A stretch of DNA of 34,137 nt from Planctomycetota bacterium. Its GTDB lineage: Bacteria; Planctomycetota; PLA2; JAEUHO01. The notes below the pieces were generated by a model, which had not been told where the DNA came from, ran no database searches, and saw only the letters and a program-made list of their open reading frames with translations. The DNA lies in NCBI GenBank assembly GCA_030066775.1, contig JASJAY010000053.1, positions 1 through 34,137 on the forward strand. The letters are read 5' to 3'. Shown here piece after piece: positions 8,013 through 16,017 of this stretch. Numbering within the stretch: the first letter of the stretch is position 1; each line of letters opens with the position of its first letter. A program made the translations under genes and the position numbers.

Positions 8013-9446
8013 CTAGTCTCCCGCAAACACTTCGACGTCGCCGAAGAGGCACGTCGGGCTGGCGTGGCCCACACGGATCATCTGGTTCGGCTCGCCCTTG
8101 CCGCAGTGCGGCGTGCCCATGACCTCGACGGTCTCGGCGGTGCCGACCCCCTTGAGGTTGCGCCAGAACGTGGCCGAGATGCCCCGGTAGTTGCACTTCT
8201 TCACGACGTGCTTCAGCTCGCCGTCCTCGATCACGCGGCCATGCTCGCAGCCGAACTGGAACTTGTTGCGCGAGTCGTCGATCGACCACGAGCAGTTGGT
8301 CTCCATCAGCACGCCACGCTCGACGGACTGGACCATGCTCGCGATGCTGCTGTCCCCGGGTTCGAGGTTCAGGTTCGCCATCCGGTCGATCGGCGGGCGG
8401 TTCCACGAGCTGGCGCGCGAGTTCGCCACGCCGGGCACGCCGGCGCGCACCTGGGAGGTGCGTCCACCGAGCGGCCGCAGCAGGACGCCCTCCTTGATCA
8501 CGTACTCGCGCTCCGCGGGCATGCCGTCGTCGTCGAAGCCGTAGCTGGCGAGCTCGTCCGTCCGCGTCGGATCGAACGTGACGTTCAAGAGCTCCGAGCC
8601 GTACTGGTACGAGCCGAACATGTCGAGCGTCACGAAGCTCGTCCCCGCGTAGTTGCGCTCGTCTCCGAGGATGCGGTCGAGCTCGATCGGGTGTCCGATG
8701 CTCTCGTGGATCTGCAGGATCATCTGATCCGGCGCGAGGATCAGGTCCATCGTGCCTTCCGGGCAGTCGGGCGCGGAGAGCAGCTCGAGGGCCTCGTCGG
8801 CGAGACGCTCGGGCGCCGCGGTGAACCCGATCTCGTCGAGGATCTCGAGCCCGCCCTGACGGCCCATGCCGTAGCCCCCCAGCGTGCGGCGCTGGGTCTC
8901 GGTGCCCTCGTTCGCGATGGCGACCATGTGCGGCACGACGAACCGGAAGCGCTGATGCAGGCGCCCGCCGTTCGACGTGAGCAGAAGCGATTCCGAGCTG
9001 ACGCCCGTGAGCGCGGCGACCCAGTCGACGATGCGATCGTCCTTCTTGATCCGGCCCGCGTGCTCGCGCAGGAGGTCGATCTTGTCCTTGAGACTCAGGG
9101 AGTCCCACGTGCGGCCGACCTGGCTCTGGTACTCGCCCTGTCGCGCGTCGAGCGGCATGCTGCCGAAGTCGGCGACGCCGCGGCCCTGGGTGCGACGCGC
9201 CCACGCGGTCGCGCGCTTCACGGCCTCTCGCAGTCCCGACTCGGACAGGTCGCTCGTCGCCGCGTAGCCGAGCCCGTCGCCGTCGATGACGGTGAGCATG
9301 GCGCCCACGTCACGGCTCGTGGACGTGGGCTGGACGATGTTCTGGCGCACCGCCAGATTCTCGTGGCGCTCGTCGACGTAGCGGAGCGAGACGAAGTCGA
9401 CATCCGGCTGAATTGCACGGAAGCGGGACTCGAGCTGGTCGATCAC
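8013..9446 (-). CDS. tldD: TldD zinc metalloprotease subunit
   Basis: The 477-residue length is typical of TldD. The zinc site is complete: HESIGH (H247, E248, H252) in the family context QIHESIGHPIELDR, and the third ligand cysteine C448 in HCGKGEP near the C-terminus. TldD is the catalytic partner of TldE and cleaves unstructured peptides threaded through the complex in the cytoplasm; in some bacteria it processes ribosomally made peptides. The tldE start follows after one base, so the two are translationally coupled. The selenoprotein-like gene ends 31 bases upstream on the same strand, consistent with one transcript. I found no precursor-peptide-like small frame beside it. GGGAGG upstream of the ATG (about 9453-9458) is a good ribosome site. 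Confidence 0.93.
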   Translation of the reverse strand: MIDQLESRFRAIQPDVDFVSLRYVDERHENLAVRQNIVQPTSTSRDVGAMLTVIDGDGLGYAATSDLSESGLREAVKRATAWARRTQGRGVADFGSMPLDARQGEYQSQVGRTWDSLSLKDKIDLLREHAGRIKKDDRIVDWVAALTGVSSESLLLTSNGGRLHQRFRFVVPHMVAIANEGTETQRRTLGGYGMGRQGGLEILDEIGFTAAPERLADEALELLSAPDCPEGTMDLILAPDQMILQIHESIGHPIELDRILGDERNYAGTSFVTLDMFGSYQYGSELLNVTFDPTRTDELASYGFDDDGMPAEREYVIKEGVLLRPLGGRTSQVRAGVPGVANSRASSWNRPPIDRMANLNLEPGDSSIASMVQSVERGVLMETNCSWSIDDSRNKFQFGCEHGRVIEDGELKHVVKKCNYRGISATFWRNLKGVGTAETVEVMGTPHCGKGEPNQMIRVGHASPTCLFGDVEVFAGD

Positions 9447-9477
9447 GGGGGCCTCCCGGGGTGTGGGGCGTTCTTGT

Positions 9478-9834
9478 CTACTTGAGGAAGGCGCGGATCT
9501 CGTCGCCCTTACGGCTGTAGATCGCCTTCGTACCGCGCTGGATGATCGGGCGCCTGAGGAGGTTCGGCTCCTCGAGCGCCGCGGCCACGAAGGCCGTGCG
9601 GCTCGGCGGCTTGTCCGCCCAGCCGTTCTCCTTGGCGATCTTGTGGCGCGTGTTGATGGCCGACGTCCAGTCGTCCATCGCCTTCATGAGGTCCGTGAGC
9701 TCGCGCTTCGTGAACGGCTCCTTCTTGTAGCGCCGCTCGGCTGCCTCGGGGGCGCTCTCGAAGACCACCGACCGGGGGTCTCGGCAGCTGCCTCAGGTTC
9801 CATTCCAGTAGAAGACGACGTTCTGCGCGCTCAT
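9478..9834 (-). CDS. Candidate selenoprotein of the ArsC/Spx/YffB thioredoxin-fold family (in-frame TGA read as Sec)
   Basis: Ordinary gene calling gives only a GTG-started 96-residue piece from 9768, which lacks the redox site. Extending the same frame upstream passes one TGA (9793-9795) and reaches ATG at 9834. The product is 118 residues, the length of YffB-type ArsC-like proteins. Around the TGA it reads VVFYWNGT-U-GSCRDPRS: beta strand 1, then U14 exactly where ArsC/Spx proteins have their catalytic cysteine, followed by C17 (UxxC) and R18. The body has the family hallmarks: YKKEPFTKRELTDLMKA, NTRHKIAKENGW and LLRRPIIQRG with the conserved Arg-Arg-Pro. The family reduces arsenate or disulfides, or binds RNA polymerase (Spx); function here is open. 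A selenocysteine reading is an inference, since no selA/B/C/D is in the window. The alternatives are a TGC-to-TGA sequencing error or a disabled gene. Confidence 0.65.
9761..9782 (-). promoter_or_regulatory. Possible SECIS-like hairpin just downstream of the in-frame TGA
   Basis: In the mRNA, GAGACC starting 11 bases after UGA can pair with GGUCUU (six pairs including one G-U), leaving a ten-base loop CCCGGUCGGU. A smaller GACC/GGUC hairpin is an alternative. Bacterial SECIS elements sit directly after UGA with a stem and an exposed loop containing G and U. The distance fits, but the loop does not begin with the usual G, so support is weak. Confidence 0.3.
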
Positions 9835-9910
9835 GGGCAGAAGGTAGCCAAAGGACCCGCCGAGCCCGAGTCATTGCGCCGGTCCTGTCCGACGGAGAGA
9901 ATCGCGCGCC

Positions 9911-10909
9911 ATGATCCGCGTCGACGACCTCAGCAAGACCTTCCGGGTGCACAAGAAGGCGCCCGGCCTGCGCGGCTCGATCCGCGCGCTCTTCAAGCGC
10001 GAGTACGTCGACAAGGACGCCGTGAAGGGCGTGAGCTTCGAGGTCGGCGAGGGCGAGATCGTCGGGCTCGTCGGCGCCAACGGCGCGGGCAAGACCACGA
10101 TCGTGAAGATGCTCGCGGGCATCATCTACCCGTCCGCCGGCGACGCCGAGGTCCTGGGCTTCAGGCCCTGGGAGCGCCACAACGAGCTGCGCCGGCAGAT
10201 CGCCCTGATCATGGGCCAGAAGGCCCAGCTCTGGTGGGACCTCCCCGCGGCCGACTGCTTCCTCCTGCTCAAGGAGATCTACCGCATCCCGGACGACCGG
10301 TACCGCGAGACCCTCGGCTACCTCAGCGAGGTGCTCGCCGTCACGAACGAGCTGAACGTCCAGGTGCGCCGCCTCTCCCTGGGTGAGCGCATGAAGATGG
10401 AGCTGATCGCTGCGCTCCTGCACAGCCCGCGCGTCGTGTATCTCGACGAGCCCACGATCGGGCTCGACCTCACGGCCCAGCGCGCGATCCGGGACTTCAT
10501 CCTTGCGTACCGCGAAGAGCACAAGCCCGCGATGATCCTCACCAGCCACTACATGGAGGACATCCAGCGGCTCTGCAAGCGCATCCTGATCATCCGCGAC
10601 GGGGAGTTCGTCTTCGACGGCCTGCTCGAAGAGGTGGTGCAGCGCTTCGCCCCCAGCAAGCTGGTCACGGCACATCTCAGCAAGACGGGATCCCCGGCCC
10701 CCAGCACCATCGACGTCGAGCGCTACGGCGAGGTCGTCGAGTGTGATCCGAACCAGGTCTGCGTGCGCGTGCCGCGGGACGGCGTGGCCGAGGTCGCGGC
10801 CCACCTGCTGCAGCACTGGCCGGTGATCGACCTCGCCATCCAGGAGGACGACGTCGGCACGATCATCGAGCGCATCATGCGCAACCAGGAAGACGCCGGG
10901 GACGCATGA
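9911..10909 (+). CDS. ABC-2 type exporter, ATP-binding protein
   Basis: A 332-residue ABC ATPase with Walker A GANGAGKTT (55-63, K61), signature LSLGER (155-160), Walker B VVYLDEPT with D179 and E180, and the switch histidine in LTSHYMEDI. The long insert before the first beta strand (KKAPGLRGSIRALFKREY) and the MGQKAQLWWDLPAAD Q-loop region are characteristic of the subgroup that works with ABC2_membrane_6 (DUF990) permeases. A C-terminal extension of about 90 residues resembles the accessory domain of these ATPases. It powers transport across the inner membrane together with the two permeases downstream. Its stop overlaps the first permease start by four bases (ATGA). The substrate is unknown; related systems are mostly uncharacterised exporters. 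Confidence 0.92.
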   Translation: MIRVDDLSKTFRVHKKAPGLRGSIRALFKREYVDKDAVKGVSFEVGEGEIVGLVGANGAGKTTIVKMLAGIIYPSAGDAEVLGFRPWERHNELRRQIALIMGQKAQLWWDLPAADCFLLLKEIYRIPDDRYRETLGYLSEVLAVTNELNVQVRRLSLGERMKMELIAALLHSPRVVYLDEPTIGLDLTAQRAIRDFILAYREEHKPAMILTSHYMEDIQRLCKRILIIRDGEFVFDGLLEEVVQRFAPSKLVTAHLSKTGSPAPSTIDVERYGEVVECDPNQVCVRVPRDGVAEVAAHLLQHWPVIDLAIQEDDVGTIIERIMRNQEDAGDA

Positions 10910-11718
10910 ACGCCAGGCTCTTCCTGCACATCGCCAGCGTCGAAGCGCGCAAGCGCATGAGCTACCGGATCGACTTCTGGATCAACACGCTCTTCGGCTT
11001 CCTGGCCGAGTTCGGCGTGCACTTCTTCCTGGCACTGGCGCTCTTCGCCGAGTCCGGATCGACACAGATCCGCGGATTCGCGCAGCCCGACCTGGTCGTC
11101 TACTTCGTCACGGTCCTGCTCATCCAGAAGATCGTCATGGGGCCCGACTTCGGCGGCCACGTCAGCGAGGACATCTACGAAGGCGGTCTCACGCGCTACC
11201 TGCTCTTCCCCAGCTCCTACACGCCGTTCAAGTACGCCCAGCACATGGGCGCGCTCGTGCCGCTCATCCTGCAGGCGGTGCTGTTCGGCGTGCTCGCGAT
11301 CTTCGTGCTCGAGCCCACGCAGGCCCTGCGCGTCACCCCCTGGACCATCGCGGGAGCCATTGTCTGCGTGCTCGTGGCGAACCTGCTCTACTTCATGATG
11401 CGCCTGCCGCTGCAGCTCATCGCGTTCTGGCAGGACAACGTCTGGAGCCTCTCCGTGATGCTCCGCTTCGCCTCTCGTTTGCTCGGCGGCGCGATGCTGC
11501 CGCTCATCTTCTTCCCTGCGTGGTCCCAGGACGCCCTACGAATCCTGCCCTTCCGCGCGCTCTACGACCTCCCGACCCAGACGTTCCTCGGGCAGCTCAC
11601 GCTGACCGAGTGGCTCACGGGCCTCGCCACCGCCCTGGTGTGGTGCGCCGCCTTCACGTTGATCGCGCGGGCCGTCTGGAAGCGCGGCGATCGAAAGTAC
11701 ACGGGGGTGGGCATCTGA
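10906..11718 (+). CDS. ABC-2 exporter permease, first subunit (DUF990-like)
   Basis: A 270-residue integral membrane protein with about six hydrophobic spans, near residues 25-50, 60-80, 110-132, 145-168, 185-205 and 228-250. The N-terminal amphipathic lead with KRMSYRIDFWIN is the usual entry of ABC2_membrane_6 permeases, which form a heterodimeric channel driven by the upstream ATPase. The GGLTRYLLFP turn after the second span is a family feature. The start overlaps the ATPase stop as ATGA, and its own stop overlaps the next gene by one base (TGATG), so the three subunits are very likely made in a fixed ratio. Confidence 0.88.
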   Translation: MNARLFLHIASVEARKRMSYRIDFWINTLFGFLAEFGVHFFLALALFAESGSTQIRGFAQPDLVVYFVTVLLIQKIVMGPDFGGHVSEDIYEGGLTRYLLFPSSYTPFKYAQHMGALVPLILQAVLFGVLAIFVLEPTQALRVTPWTIAGAIVCVLVANLLYFMMRLPLQLIAFWQDNVWSLSVMLRFASRLLGGAMLPLIFFPAWSQDALRILPFRALYDLPTQTFLGQLTLTEWLTGLATALVWCAAFTLIARAVWKRGDRKYTGVGI

Positions 11719-12506
11719 TGTGGCGCTACGCTCGGCTCTACGGGTACTTCCTCCGCTTCTCCTTCAGCAAGGCGATGGAGTTCCGGTTCGACTTCTTCTT
11801 CCGCATCGGGATGGACTGCGCCTGGTACGTGATCCAGTTCGCGCTGTTCGAGGTGCTGTATCTGCACACGCCCCTGTTCGGGGGCTGGGACCCGGCCCAG
11901 ATGCGCGTCTTCCTTGCAGCGATCTTCCTCTCCGACGCGCTGCAGATGACGGTCTACGCCAACAACATGTGGTGGTTCCCGTTCCTGGTGAACAAGGGCG
12001 ATCTCGACTACTACCTGGTGCGCCCCGTCTCCTCGCTCTTCTTCCTGAGCCTGCGCGACTTCGCCGCCAACAGCTTCGTGAACCTCCTGATCACCATCGG
12101 GTTCATGGTGTGGGTGCTCGCCACGTATCCGGATCCGCTCGGCGCGGGCCGCATCCTGCTCTACGTGGCCCTCGTGCTGCTCGGCGTCTTCCTGTACTAC
12201 GCCATACAGCTCTGGTTCCTGATCCCCGTGTTCTGGACGCACGAAGGCCAGGGACTGCGCCAGGTCTTCTTCTCGATTGGCTCCTACTCCCAGAAGCCCG
12301 ACGCCATCTACCGCGGCTGGATCCGCCGCATCCTGCTTTACGTGCTGCCGTTGGCGCTGATCGCGTCGTTCCCGACGCGTGCGATGTTCGAGCCTGATCC
12401 GTGGCGCCTCGTACTGCACATGGTCGTCGCGTCCGCCGTGTGCTTCGGCCTGTCGGTCGCGTTCTGGCGCCGCGGCCTGCGCTCCTACGCCTCGGCCTCG
12501 TCCTAG
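11718..12506 (+). CDS. ABC-2 exporter permease, second subunit (DUF990-like)
   Basis: The ATG at 11718 sits in the TGATG overlap with the first permease; the longer open frame upstream is shadow. The 262-residue product has about six membrane spans and the same family layout as its partner: an EFRFDFFFRIGMD entry before span one and KGDLDYYLVRPVSSLFF after span two, matching the GGLTRYLLFP position of the other subunit. Together with the gene before it, it should form the membrane pore of the exporter. It ends 14 bases before the convergent gene at 12521, with no recognisable terminator between. Confidence 0.88.
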   Translation: MWRYARLYGYFLRFSFSKAMEFRFDFFFRIGMDCAWYVIQFALFEVLYLHTPLFGGWDPAQMRVFLAAIFLSDALQMTVYANNMWWFPFLVNKGDLDYYLVRPVSSLFFLSLRDFAANSFVNLLITIGFMVWVLATYPDPLGAGRILLYVALVLLGVFLYYAIQLWFLIPVFWTHEGQGLRQVFFSIGSYSQKPDAIYRGWIRRILLYVLPLALIASFPTRAMFEPDPWRLVLHMVVASAVCFGLSVAFWRRGLRSYASASS

Positions 12507-12520
12507 CGGCTGCGCGCCTC

Positions 12521-12952
12521 CTAGGGCGCGTCGTAGACGTCGATCGTGAAGCAGTGGCGGCCCGCCGGGTGGTTCCAGAAGATCTCGCGCTTCCGGTCCC
12601 GCGCTCGTGCGAACGTCGCGCAGAGCCGATAGGTGTGCGCATCGACGATCTCGTATTCGTACGGCGTGCCCGTCTCCGGATCCACGAGCGTCAGCTCGCG
12701 GTAGCGCGCCTTCGCGGCCAGGGCCTCGAGCGTCGCAGGCAGCTCGCGCTCCATGCGCTTCGCGTTCGACGGATCGATCACCTGGCGCTGGATCTCCCAG
12801 ACGATCGCCTGCAGGTCGTCGATACGCCGTTCGTCGAGCCGCTCGACGCGCCGGCTCTCCGGGGAGCCCACGATCCAGAACCCCCACGCGATGGCGCCCA
12901 GGACGACGAGCGTCGCGACGATGCCGAACGTGCGATGCGCTGCGGGCGTCAT
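12521..12952 (-). CDS. Small membrane-anchored protein, partner of the DUF5671-like gene
   Basis: A 143-residue protein with one N-terminal membrane span (about residues 9-28) and a hydrophilic remainder that would face the periplasm if the anchor is type II. Its body has a helical stretch (DERRIDDLQAIVWEIQ) and then TGTPYEYEIVDAHTYRLCATF, close to the small proteins often found beside DUF5671 membrane proteins. It ends in an FWNHPAGRHCFTIDVY block with one of its two cysteines. The ATG overlaps the stop of the upstream DUF5671-like gene (ATGA), so the two are co-translated. Function unknown. Confidence 0.78.
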   Translation of the reverse strand: MTPAAHRTFGIVATLVVLGAIAWGFWIVGSPESRRVERLDERRIDDLQAIVWEIQRQVIDPSNAKRMERELPATLEALAAKARYRELTLVDPETGTPYEYEIVDAHTYRLCATFARARDRKREIFWNHPAGRHCFTIDVYDAP

Positions 12953-13581
12953 GCGGCTGCCTCCCCTTCTGCGCGCAGCGTGAGCGCGAGATAGACGAAG
13001 ACCGCGCCCGTGACGACGAACAGGATCGCCACCTTGAGCAAGAAGCGCGTCGTGAGCTCGCCCTCGAAGAGGTAGTACACGAGCGTGATGACGTCGGAGA
13101 CGATCGTGACCGCGCCCACGAAGAGCGAGAGGTAGGTCAGGCCCTTGCGCACGCGGCTGCCGCGCTTGTCCGGATGACGGGCCTGCTCCCGCAGCAGCGC
13201 CCGCCACACGATCAGGAAGATCGGGAAGGCCACCACCAGCGCCGCGAGGCTGGCGCGGATGGTGCCGTGCGCCCACTCCGTCACGTAGCGCGAGTCCCGG
13301 GCGGCATCCGGAAACGCCAGGTTCACGTAGGTGAAGAGCAGCACGATCAGGCTGATCACGGACGTGTAGAGCGCCGTGAAGGCGAGCACCTGGAAGAAGG
13401 TGTCGCGGGCCGAGCTCGCGCCCGGAGGCACCGGGACGGGCAGCTCCAGCGCCTGTGCGGAGATGGCCTCGGCGATCTGCGCATCCTTCCACCCCCCGGC
13501 GCGGAGCATGGCCCGGATCGTCGGGAGGTCCACGCCGCGGTCGCGCGCGTGGGCCACGAACTCCAGCAGGCTCTCGTCCAT
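12949..13581 (-). CDS. DUF5671-like four-span membrane protein
   Basis: A 210-residue protein beginning at the ATG at 13581; upstream extension in the frame overlaps the next gene and lacks support. Residues 1-45 form a soluble helical segment (LLEFVAHARDRG, then MLRAGGWKDAQI), a small putative ligand or protein-binding module common in this family. Four hydrophobic spans follow near 63-88, 107-130, 147-172 and 180-202. This pattern matches DUF5671 membrane proteins, whose role is unknown. It is coupled by an ATGA overlap to the small membrane-anchored gene after it. A 50-base gap separates it from the methyltransferase gene upstream. Confidence 0.78.
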   Translation of the reverse strand: MDESLLEFVAHARDRGVDLPTIRAMLRAGGWKDAQIAEAISAQALELPVPVPPGASSARDTFFQVLAFTALYTSVISLIVLLFTYVNLAFPDAARDSRYVTEWAHGTIRASLAALVVAFPIFLIVWRALLREQARHPDKRGSRVRKGLTYLSLFVGAVTIVSDVITLVYYLFEGELTTRFLLKVAILFVVTGAVFVYLALTLRAEGEAAA

Positions 13582-13631
13582 CTGCGGCTCCCGGATTGCG
13601 CGTGGACTCCGCGCAAACCCCTTGCCACACC

Positions 13632-14258
13632 CTACGCGGAGCGTCGTGCCGTGATCAGGATCTGGCGCGCGTAGTCGAGCGAGAGCAGCCGGAAGAGCCA
13701 GCCGAAGACGTAGCGCCGGAGGATGCGGCGGTGCCACGCGTCGGCGTAGACGCGGTGGATGGCGGTGACCTCGAGCCCGAGTGCTTCCACCAGGCCCGCC
13801 AGCTGGTCGTAGGCGCACGGCGTCCGATGCGTCATGTCGCGCTGGAACTCCTGCGGGTGGTACGTGTTCGGCGTGCTCAGGAAGAGCCGCCCCCCGTCCC
13901 CCACGCGTGCAATCACGTCGGCCAGCCAGGCCTGCACCTGATCGGGGGGTACGTGCTCGACCACCTCGAAGGAGACGACCACGTCGTAAGTCTCCGTCAC
14001 GTCGGCGATCTGTGCATGCTCGTGCACACCCGATGTGTCGGGATCGACACTCTCGTAAGACACGGGCCCCACGTCGCGCTCGAGGACCTTCAGCACCTTG
14101 CGCGCCCCCGCGCCCACGTCGAGCACCCGGGCGCCCTCGCGGACATGCGGGACGAGGGCGTGCCGGACGCGCTTGATCAGGGGAAGCGCGTGCACCCGGC
14201 CGAAGCGGCGCTGGATGTCGCGCCGCCGGGTGTACAGCTCCGACCAGGCAACGCTCAC
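13632..14258 (-). CDS. Class I SAM-dependent methyltransferase
   Basis: I choose the GTG at 14258, which overlaps the hemB stop as GTGA, giving 208 residues; the longer frame to 14336 lies inside hemB. Motif I is visible as VLDVGAGARK (about 44-53) and the acidic ribose-binding position follows in ESVDPD. Motif IV region reads YDVVVSFEVVEHV, as in Methyltransf_11/23 families, and LFLSTPNTYHPQEF corresponds to motif VI with the NTYHP stretch seen in lipid or sugar methyltransferases. The C-terminal RRILRRYVFGWLFRLLS could associate with membrane. The substrate is unknown; adjacency to hemB does not prove a tetrapyrrole role. Confidence 0.82.
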   Translation of the reverse strand: MSVAWSELYTRRRDIQRRFGRVHALPLIKRVRHALVPHVREGARVLDVGAGARKVLKVLERDVGPVSYESVDPDTSGVHEHAQIADVTETYDVVVSFEVVEHVPPDQVQAWLADVIARVGDGGRLFLSTPNTYHPQEFQRDMTHRTPCAYDQLAGLVEALGLEVTAIHRVYADAWHRRILRRYVFGWLFRLLSLDYARQILITARRSA

Positions 14259-15232
14259 GCGAGCATCCGGGCCACGTCGGGTGCGGCGTACGTGAGGATC
14301 ATGTCGGCGCCCGCACGCTTGAGGCTCACGAGGCACTCGTGCATCACGCGGTCCGCGTCGATCCAGCCGCGCTCCCCCGCCGCCTTCACCATCGCGTACT
14401 CGCCGCTCACGTGATACGCGGCGACGGGCAGGTCCACCGCGGCGCGCACGGCCGCGATCACGTCCAGGTACGGCAGGCCCGGCTTGACCATCAAGATGTC
14501 TGCACCTTCGGCGACGTCGAGGCGGATCTCGCGCAGCGCCTCGCGCACGTTGGCGGGGTCCATCTGGTACGTCTTCTTGTCGCCGCTCTTGGGCGCGGAG
14601 TCGAGCGCCTCGCGGAAGGGACCGTAGAAGCTCGACGCGTACTTCGCGGCGTACGAGAGGATGCCGACGTCCGTATGGCCGGCTGCATCGAGCGCCGTGC
14701 GGATCGCGCCCACGCGGCCATCCATCATGTCGCTCGGTGCCACCACGTCGGCACCGGCCTCGGCCTGGGCCACGGCCATGGCCGCGAGGATCGGCAGCGT
14801 CTCGTCGTTGAGGATCTCCCCGTCCACGACGAGGCCGTCGTGCCCGTCGGACGAGTACGGGTCCATGGCCACGTCCGTGATCAGCAGGAGCTCGGGCAGC
14901 TCCTGCTTCAGCGCGCGGAGGGTCCGCTGCAGCAGGCCGTCCGGGTTCACCGACTCCGTGGCGCGGGCGTCCTTGAGATCGTCGGTGAGCGCCGGAAACA
15001 GGGCGATGGCGGGAATCCCGAGCGCCGCGACCTCGCGCGCCTCCGCGATCAACGCGTCGAGGCCGAGTCGCGAGACGCCGGGCATCGCCCCGATGGGCTC
15101 GCGCGTGTCACCACCCTCCGTCACGAACGCGGGCCAGATGAAGTCGCCCGGCGTCAGCGTGGTCTCGCGCACGAGGGCGCGGATCGCTGCCGTACGGCGG
15201 TTGCGGCGCGGTCGCTCGGAAAGGGGCTGCAT
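14255..15232 (-). CDS. hemB: Porphobilinogen synthase (delta-aminolevulinic acid dehydratase)
   Basis: A full-length 325-residue HemB, which condenses two 5-aminolevulinate molecules into porphobilinogen in the heme pathway. The two active-site lysines are K197 (YAAKYASSFYGPF) and the Schiff-base K250 (ILMVKPGLPYLD). The metal-binding stretch, cysteine-rich in zinc-dependent enzymes, reads DVAMDPYSSDGHDG here, the Asp-type, so a magnesium-dependent, zinc-independent enzyme is expected. SDMMDGRVGAIR and SVNPDGLLQR-type conserved stretches are also present. The downstream methyltransferase begins within its stop codon. The divergent gene at 15342 starts 109 bases away, so that gap must hold promoters for both. 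No other heme gene is in the window. Confidence 0.96.
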   Translation of the reverse strand: MQPLSERPRRNRRTAAIRALVRETTLTPGDFIWPAFVTEGGDTREPIGAMPGVSRLGLDALIAEAREVAALGIPAIALFPALTDDLKDARATESVNPDGLLQRTLRALKQELPELLLITDVAMDPYSSDGHDGLVVDGEILNDETLPILAAMAVAQAEAGADVVAPSDMMDGRVGAIRTALDAAGHTDVGILSYAAKYASSFYGPFREALDSAPKSGDKKTYQMDPANVREALREIRLDVAEGADILMVKPGLPYLDVIAAVRAAVDLPVAAYHVSGEYAMVKAAGERGWIDADRVMHECLVSLKRAGADMILTYAAPDVARMLA

Positions 15233-15341
15233 CGGAGAGTCCTCCCGGGGCCCACGATACTTGAGCCCCGCGAGGCGCCGACGTCTCGCCCCACGGCTCT
15301 TGACGCTGGTGGAGATCCCCGAGGCCGCCTAGAACAGGAGC

Positions 15342-15962
15342 GTGGAGCCCGGCACGCCCCCCACCCCGACGCGCGCATCGCTGCTGCCCGTGGGCCTCTT
15401 CACGGCCGCCTACATGGCCATCGCCGCCGTGGCGGCCCTCCGCGTCGGCAACACCGAGTTCGTCTTCTACCTCGTGGCAATGGTCGTGATGATCCTGCTC
15501 GTCGCGCTCGTCCACACGCGCGTGAGGCTCGCGACCGCGACGCTGTGGTGCCTCTCCGTCTGGGGTGCGATGCACATGGCCGGGGGGCTCATGCCGATCC
15601 CCGCGTCCTGGCCGCACAAGGGCGAGGGGCTCGTGCTCTACAACCTCTGGCTGATCCCCGAGCGCATCAAGTACGACCAGCTCACCCACGCCTACGGCTT
15701 CGGCGTCTGCACCTGGGTCTGTTGGCAGGGGCTGTGTCGCCTGACCAGCGCGGCGCAGCCGACCTTCGGACGCCTTGCGCTGGCCGGGCTCGCGGCCATG
15801 GGCCTCGGCGCCATGAACGAGGTGATCGAGTTCGCGGCGACGTTGAGCATGCCCGAGACGAACGTGGGCGGCTACCGCAACACGGGTTGGGACCTGGTGG
15901 CGAACCTCACGGGCATCGTGATCGCCGCGCTCTGGATTCGCGCGGCCACGAAGCGCGGCTGA
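15342..15962 (+). CDS. DUF2238/YjdF-like integral membrane protein
   Basis: The GTG at 15342 follows AGGAG at close spacing. The 206-residue product has about six hydrophobic spans, near 17-35, 38-56, 64-82, 117-135, 142-160 and 180-198. A periplasmic or cytoplasmic loop reads WLIPERIKYDQLTHAYGFG, the family's conserved Asp-His patch, and later GAMNEVIEFAAT and NTGWDLVANLTG contribute conserved Glu and Asp residues. These are the features of DUF2238 membrane proteins (E. coli YjdF relatives), whose function is unknown; the buried His/Asp/Glu set hints at metal or proton handling, which is inference. It runs divergently from hemB and ends 55 bases before the ketosynthase gene. Confidence 0.8.
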   Translation: MEPGTPPTPTRASLLPVGLFTAAYMAIAAVAALRVGNTEFVFYLVAMVVMILLVALVHTRVRLATATLWCLSVWGAMHMAGGLMPIPASWPHKGEGLVLYNLWLIPERIKYDQLTHAYGFGVCTWVCWQGLCRLTSAAQPTFGRLALAGLAAMGLGAMNEVIEFAATLSMPETNVGGYRNTGWDLVANLTGIVIAALWIRAATKRG

Positions 15963-16017
15963 CGCCCTCGCAGGCGCCGATCGGGCCGCCTGCACCGCGT
16001 TCCGCTAAGGTGCGTTC

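Noticed and set aside
9478..9768. A 96-residue gene starting at GTG 9768
   Set aside because: It would lack the first beta strand and redox site of the ArsC/YffB fold; the in-frame continuation through TGA to ATG 9834 restores a full-length family member.
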